Positions 60,001 to 64,000 of a stretch of DNA of 64,000 nucleotides are shown piece after piece. The position numbers and the translations under genes were made by a program. The notes beneath the pieces are model-generated. The model saw only the letters and a list, made by a program, of their open reading frames with translations. It made no database searches and was not told the DNA's origin. Positions within the stretch are counted from its first letter, which is position 1; the number at the start of each line of letters is the position of its first letter. The DNA comes from Albidovulum sp. (GTDB lineage: Bacteria; Pseudomonadota; Alphaproteobacteria; Rhodobacterales; Rhodobacteraceae): assembly GCA_020637635.1 (NCBI GenBank), contig JACKKB010000008.1:1-64000 (forward strand). Reading direction: 5' to 3'.

Positions 60001-61940
60001 GACGCAACGCCAAGGATATCGAGGAAAGCGCCCGCCGCATCAGCCGGCGCGGGCTCATCATCGCCTCGGTGCAGGCGGTGACCGTGGCCTCGCTCGCGTT
60101 CCGGATGCGCTACCTGCAGGTCGATCAGGCAGATCAGTTCAGGCTGCTCGCCGAGGAAAACAGCATCAAGATCCGCCTCGTTCCGCCGGCGCGCGGGCTC
60201 ATCCAGGATCGCAACGGTACCGTCGTTGCTGGCAACGAGCAGAACTTCCGCATCACCATCACGCGCGAGGAGGCTGGCGATACCGATGCGGTCCTGGCCC
60301 GGATCGCGCGGCTCATTCCCCTGTCGGAGGATGATCTGCAGCGCACGCGCAAGGAGCTCGAGCGGCGCAGCCCGACGCTGCCCATCACCGTTGCCGACCG
60401 GCTGAGCTGGGAAAACTTCAGCCGCATCGCCGTGAACGCCCCCGCCCTGCCCGGCGTGACGACCGAGGTCGGCCTGTCGCGCATGTATCCGCTCGGACCC
60501 GATTTCGCCCATGTGCTCGGCTACGTCGGACCAGTCAGCGACTACGACCTGTCGAAGCTCGCCGACCCCGATCCGCTCCTGCAGATCCCGCGGTTCCAGA
60601 TCGGCAAGCTCGGCGTCGAGGCGCGCATGGAGGATGTCCTGCGCGGCGAGGCCGGCAGCCGGCGGATCGAGGTGAACTCTACCGGCCGGGTGATGCGCGA
60701 GCTTGGCCGCAAGGACGGCGTGCCGGGCGCCAACGTGCGCCTCACGATCGACTATCTCCTGCAGAACTACGTCCAGGCGCGGCTCGGCGAGCAGAGCGCT
60801 GCGGCCGTCGTCATCGACGTTCGCAACGGCGATATCCTCGCCATCAATTCGGCGCCGAGCTTCGATCCCAATCTCTTCGTGCGCGGCATTTCCGCCGCCG
60901 ACTATGCGATGCTGACCGAGAACGACCACCGCCCGCTCGCCGACAAGAGCGTGCAGGGTGCCTACCCGCCCGGGTCGACCTTCAAGATGGTGACGGCGCT
61001 CGCTGCGCTCGAGGCCGGCGCATTCGGACCCAACGAGACGGTCTACTGCCCCGGCTACACCGAACTTGGCAAGCGCCGCTTCCACTGCTGGAAACGGGCG
61101 GGCCACGGACGGCTGTCGCTCGTCGAGAGTCTCGAGCAATCCTGCGACGTCTTCTACTACGAGGTCGCCCAGCGCGCCGGGATCGAGAATATCTCGGCTA
61201 TGGCGCGCCGGCTCGGCATCGGCGAGGCCTTCGACCTGCCGATGTCGGCCGTCTCGGACGGGCTCGCCCCGGACAAGGACTGGAAGCTCAAGAAATACGG
61301 CACCGACTGGCTTGTCGGCGACACGTTCAACGCCGGGATCGGACAGGGCTTCGTGCTCGGCACGCCCCTGCAACTCGCGATCATGACCGCCCGCATCGCC
61401 TCGGGTCGCGCGATCCGGCCGCGGCTGCTGAAATCGGTCGCCGACCGCGAGGCCGCGAGCCCCGAGGCGCCGCCGATCGGAATCAGCGAAAGCTCGCTCG
61501 ACGCCGTTCGGCAAGGCATGTTCCGCGTCATCAATTCGCGCCGGGGTACCGCATATGGCTCTCGCATCGTCGATGACGCGATGGTGATGGCCGGCAAGAC
61601 CGGCACCAGCCAGGTGCGCAACATCTCCGCCGCCGAACGCGCCGCTGGCGTGATCTCCAACGACGACCTGCCCTGGGAACGGCGCGATCATGCACTCTTC
61701 GTCTGCTTCGGACCCTTCGAGGCGCCCCGCTATGCCGTCTCGATCGTTGTCGAACATGGCGGCGGCGGCTCGGCCGCGGCGGCGCCCATCGCGCGCGACA
61801 TCCTTCTGCAGGCGCTGAATGGCGGGCTGCCGCCGCTGACCGCCTATCCCGAAAGCCAGCGCACCCGCATCGAGGCCGAGCGCAAGGAGCTGCAGCTCAT
61901 CGAGCCCATCGCCGACAGCAGCGGGAAGAGCCGGGCATGA
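59997..61940 (+). CDS. mrdA: Penicillin-binding protein 2
   Basis: A 647-residue class B transpeptidase of the elongasome. One N-terminal membrane helix is followed by a dimerisation/pedestal domain and the transpeptidase domain with catalytic SxxK (STFK, Ser near 327, in YPPGSTFKM), SxN-type SCD in LEQSCDVFYYEV, and KTG in MAGKTGTSQV (Lys 534). It crosslinks lateral-wall peptidoglycan. The ATG at 59997 overlaps mreD by 4 bases; the longer frame upstream lacks homology. Confidence 0.95.
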   Translation: MRRNAKDIEESARRISRRGLIIASVQAVTVASLAFRMRYLQVDQADQFRLLAEENSIKIRLVPPARGLIQDRNGTVVAGNEQNFRITITREEAGDTDAVLARIARLIPLSEDDLQRTRKELERRSPTLPITVADRLSWENFSRIAVNAPALPGVTTEVGLSRMYPLGPDFAHVLGYVGPVSDYDLSKLADPDPLLQIPRFQIGKLGVEARMEDVLRGEAGSRRIEVNSTGRVMRELGRKDGVPGANVRLTIDYLLQNYVQARLGEQSAAAVVIDVRNGDILAINSAPSFDPNLFVRGISAADYAMLTENDHRPLADKSVQGAYPPGSTFKMVTALAALEAGAFGPNETVYCPGYTELGKRRFHCWKRAGHGRLSLVESLEQSCDVFYYEVAQRAGIENISAMARRLGIGEAFDLPMSAVSDGLAPDKDWKLKKYGTDWLVGDTFNAGIGQGFVLGTPLQLAIMTARIASGRAIRPRLLKSVADREAASPEAPPIGISESSLDAVRQGMFRVINSRRGTAYGSRIVDDAMVMAGKTGTSQVRNISAAERAAGVISNDDLPWERRDHALFVCFGPFEAPRYAVSIVVEHGGGGSAAAAPIARDILLQALNGGLPPLTAYPESQRTRIEAERKELQLIEPIADSSGKSRA

Positions 61941-63082
61941 GCTATCTTGAATACAACCTGCGGACCGTCCCGACGGGCCTGCGCAAGGTGCTCTACGTCA
62001 ACTGGCCGCTCGCGCTGCTGCTGAGTGCGGTGGCGGCGATCGGCTTCCTGATGCTCTATTCGGTCGCCGGCGGGCGCGCCGATGTCTGGGCCGAGCCACA
62101 GATGAAACGCTTCGCCGCGGGAATGGTCGCGATGCTGGCCATCGGGTTCGTGCCGATCTGGTTCTGGCGCAACATCTCGGCGCTGGCCTATCTGATCGCG
62201 CTCGCGCTTCTCGTCGCCGTCGAGTTCTTCGGCGCGATCGGGATGGGCGCCCAGCGCTGGATCGATCTCGGGCCGGTCCGGCTGCAACCGTCCGAGCTCA
62301 TGAAGGTCGCGCTCGTCATGGCGCTTGCGGCCTATTACGACTGGCTCGATATCCGCAAGATCTCGCACCCGCTCTGGGTCGCGATCCCGGCGCTCTTGGT
62401 GATCGCGCCGGCGGCCCTGGTCCTCAAGCAGCCCGATCTCGGCACCGCGATCCTGCTTCTTGCCGGCGGCGGTATCGTGATGTTCGTCGCCGGGGTCAGC
62501 CTGTGGTACTTCGGTACCGTCATCGCGCTTGTCGTGGCACTTGTCTTTGCGGTGATGGAAAGCCGGGGCACCGACTGGCAACTGATCGAGGATTACCAGT
62601 TCAAGCGCATCGACACCTTCCTCGATCCCGGCTCCGATCCGCTCGGGGCCGGTTACAACATCACCCAGGCTCAGATCGCGCTCGGCTCCGGCGGCTGGGC
62701 CGGCAAGGGCTACATGCAGGGCACGCAGTCGCGGCTGAACTTCCTTCCCGAAAAGCACACCGACTTCATCTTCACGACCCTTGCCGAGGAGTTCGGCTAT
62801 GTCGGATCGGTCTTCCTGCTCATACTCTACGGCCTCATCGTCGGCTTCGGCGTCGCCTCTGCGATGGCCAACAAGGATCGCTACGCCTCGCTCCTCACCT
62901 ATGGCGTGACGGCCACCTTCTTTCTCTTCTTCAGCGTCAACATGGGCATGGTGATGGGGCTGATGCCGGTCGTCGGGGTGCCCTTGCCGCTTGTGTCCTA
63001 CGGCGGGACGGCAATGATCATCCTGCTCGGTGCCTTCGGGCTCGTGCAGAGCGCCCATATCCACAGACCGAGGCAGGGATGA
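61937..63082 (+). CDS. rodA: Rod shape-determining protein RodA (SEDS glycosyltransferase)
   Basis: A 381-residue SEDS protein with about ten hydrophobic segments. Signature segments are AQRWIDLGPVRLQPSELMK, KQPDLGTAILLLAGG (catalytic Asp region), then LNFLPEKHTDFIFTTLAEEF and the final PLPLVSYGGTAMI. It polymerises peptidoglycan glycan strands together with PBP2. It overlaps mrdA and the next gene by 4 bases each. Confidence 0.95.
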   Translation: MSYLEYNLRTVPTGLRKVLYVNWPLALLLSAVAAIGFLMLYSVAGGRADVWAEPQMKRFAAGMVAMLAIGFVPIWFWRNISALAYLIALALLVAVEFFGAIGMGAQRWIDLGPVRLQPSELMKVALVMALAAYYDWLDIRKISHPLWVAIPALLVIAPAALVLKQPDLGTAILLLAGGGIVMFVAGVSLWYFGTVIALVVALVFAVMESRGTDWQLIEDYQFKRIDTFLDPGSDPLGAGYNITQAQIALGSGGWAGKGYMQGTQSRLNFLPEKHTDFIFTTLAEEFGYVGSVFLLILYGLIVGFGVASAMANKDRYASLLTYGVTATFFLFFSVNMGMVMGLMPVVGVPLPLVSYGGTAMIILLGAFGLVQSAHIHRPRQG

Positions 63083-64000
63083 GTGTCACGATCCATTTCG
63101 CCGCCTCCCGGGACGACTGGGAGAACTATGCGCCGCATCTTCGCCGCGCGCTCGCCGAGGCGGGACTCGACGCGGCCCTGTCACCCGAGCTCGGCGATCC
63201 CGCTGCGGTCGACTACATCGTCTACGCGCCGCACGAGGGGCTCAGCGATTTCACCCCGTTTGTGCGCTGCAAGGCGGTGCTGAGCCTCTGGGCCGGGGTC
63301 GAGCGGATTGCGCCCAACCCGACGCTCACGCAGCCGCTTGTCCGCATGGTCGATCCCGGCATGACCGAAAGCATGGTCGAATACGTGGTCGGCCATGTGC
63401 TGCGCCACCACCTTGGCATGGATGCGCATATCCTTGGTCAGGACGGGGTCTGGCGGAACCGGGTCCGGCCGCCCATCGCGCGCGAACGGAACGTGGCTAT
63501 GCTCGGCCTCGGTGTGCTCGGGAGCTCCGCGGCACGGGCGCTTGCGGCACTCAACTTCCCGGTCATGGGCTGGAGCCGCAGCGCCCGGACGATCCCGGGC
63601 ATCGACTGCCGTTCGGGCGAAGACGGGCTGCGCGCGGTTCTGGCCCGGGCCGAGATCGTCGTGCTTCTGATGCCGCTTACGGCCGAGACGCGCGATCTCC
63701 TGAACGCCGAACGGCTGGCGCTGCTGCCGAAGGGCGCCGTGATCATCAATCCCGGGCGCGGGCCGCTCGTCGACGATGAGGCGCTTCTGGCAGCGCTCGA
63801 AGCGGGCCGGATCGGGCATGCGACGCTCGATGTCTTCCGGACCGAGCCGCTGCCGCCCGAGCATCCGTTCTGGGCGCATCCGCGCGTGACGGTGACGCCG
63901 CATATCGCCGCCGACACGCGCGCGGTGACGGCCACGCGGGTCATCGCCGAGAACATCCGGCGCGCCGAGGCGGGAGAACCGATGGCGAACCTCGTCGATC
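63079..64000 (+). CDS. 2-hydroxyacid dehydrogenase (glyoxylate/hydroxypyruvate reductase A type), 3' end cut by window
   Basis: At least 307 residues, running off the window edge with only a few residues likely to be missing. It is a D-2-hydroxyacid dehydrogenase. The NAD-binding GLGVLGSSAARALAALNF, the catalytic Arg in NPGRGPLVDD and the catalytic His in TPHIAADT are visible. The early LWAGVERI and short length fit the GhrA branch that reduces glyoxylate or hydroxypyruvate. It overlaps rodA by 4 bases (ATGA), an unusual tail gene for a cell-shape operon. Confidence 0.88.
   Translation, partial: MSVTIHFAASRDDWENYAPHLRRALAEAGLDAALSPELGDPAAVDYIVYAPHEGLSDFTPFVRCKAVLSLWAGVERIAPNPTLTQPLVRMVDPGMTESMVEYVVGHVLRHHLGMDAHILGQDGVWRNRVRPPIARERNVAMLGLGVLGSSAARALAALNFPVMGWSRSARTIPGIDCRSGEDGLRAVLARAEIVVLLMPLTAETRDLLNAERLALLPKGAVIINPGRGPLVDDEALLAALEAGRIGHATLDVFRTEPLPPEHPFWAHPRVTVTPHIAADTRAVTATRVIAENIRRAEAGEPMANLVD

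Overview
The window is a GC-rich, gene-dense bacterial chromosome segment. Gene content and protein style point to Rhodobacterales (Rhodobacteraceae-like Alphaproteobacteria). The signs are a tandem glycine riboswitch ahead of gcvTHP, a small Flp-type pilin, a DUF1127/LysR pair, an HTH regulator of a type conserved in that group, an extragenic GC hairpin of a kind I recall from those genomes, and an mreBCD-mrdA-rodA cluster. No phage, insertion sequence or CRISPR array was seen. Protein families were recognised by eye; no database search was run.

Layout. 1-6 kb holds a mixed block: a DUF1269 protein, a GNAT acetyltransferase, the ABC-F translation factor EttA, a small lipoprotein, a 57-residue gene of unknown function with its own terminator, a universal stress protein behind an Fnr-like site, and a decayed internally deleted copy of ettA. 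6-27 kb is a large surface-polysaccharide locus. It has two paralogous FAD enzymes, a nucleotide-sugar dehydrogenase, an epimerase, an unusual flavoprotein carrying a ferredoxin-type cysteine motif, three glycosyltransferases, a Wzx-like flippase, a polysaccharide deacetylase, a multi-pass membrane protein, UDP-glucuronate decarboxylase, and a divergent dTDP-L-rhamnose operon (rfbC-rfbB-acyltransferase-rfbD-rfbA). These genes would supply UDP-uronate, UDP-xylose and dTDP-rhamnose type precursors, build and modify a glycan, and flip it across the membrane.

27-34 kb carries the 5-oxoprolinase operon pxpB-pxpC-pxpA, an RND efflux adaptor/pump pair with a recognisable promoter, and a Flp pilin gene. 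34-42 kb carries tRNA-Ala(CGC), thioredoxin 2, an 8-oxoguanine deaminase-like amidohydrolase, an inositol-monophosphatase/histidinol-phosphatase, an XRE regulator, a quinone oxidoreductase, a LysR regulator that overlaps it tail to tail, a DUF1127 protein, a Bax inhibitor-1 family protein and a DUF3775 protein.

42-54 kb carries the glycine-cleavage operon gcvT-gcvH-gcvP behind its riboswitch, a gamma-glutamylcyclotransferase-like protein, a GluRS2-type gltX, a zincin, a PfkB-type sugar kinase, WrbA, a secreted endonuclease/phosphatase-family protein and NAD synthetase. 54-64 kb carries an exported protein made of about 18 MORN repeats, leuA behind an apparently leaderless leucine leader peptide, and a compact cell-shape operon (mreB, mreC, mreD, mrdA, rodA) that runs into a 2-hydroxyacid dehydrogenase cut by the window end.

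The least conventional features are the leuA leader with two alternative pairings, the two-phase MORN array, the flavoprotein with a CxxCxxCxxxCP motif, the 57-residue gene, and several perfect palindromes at divergent promoters.
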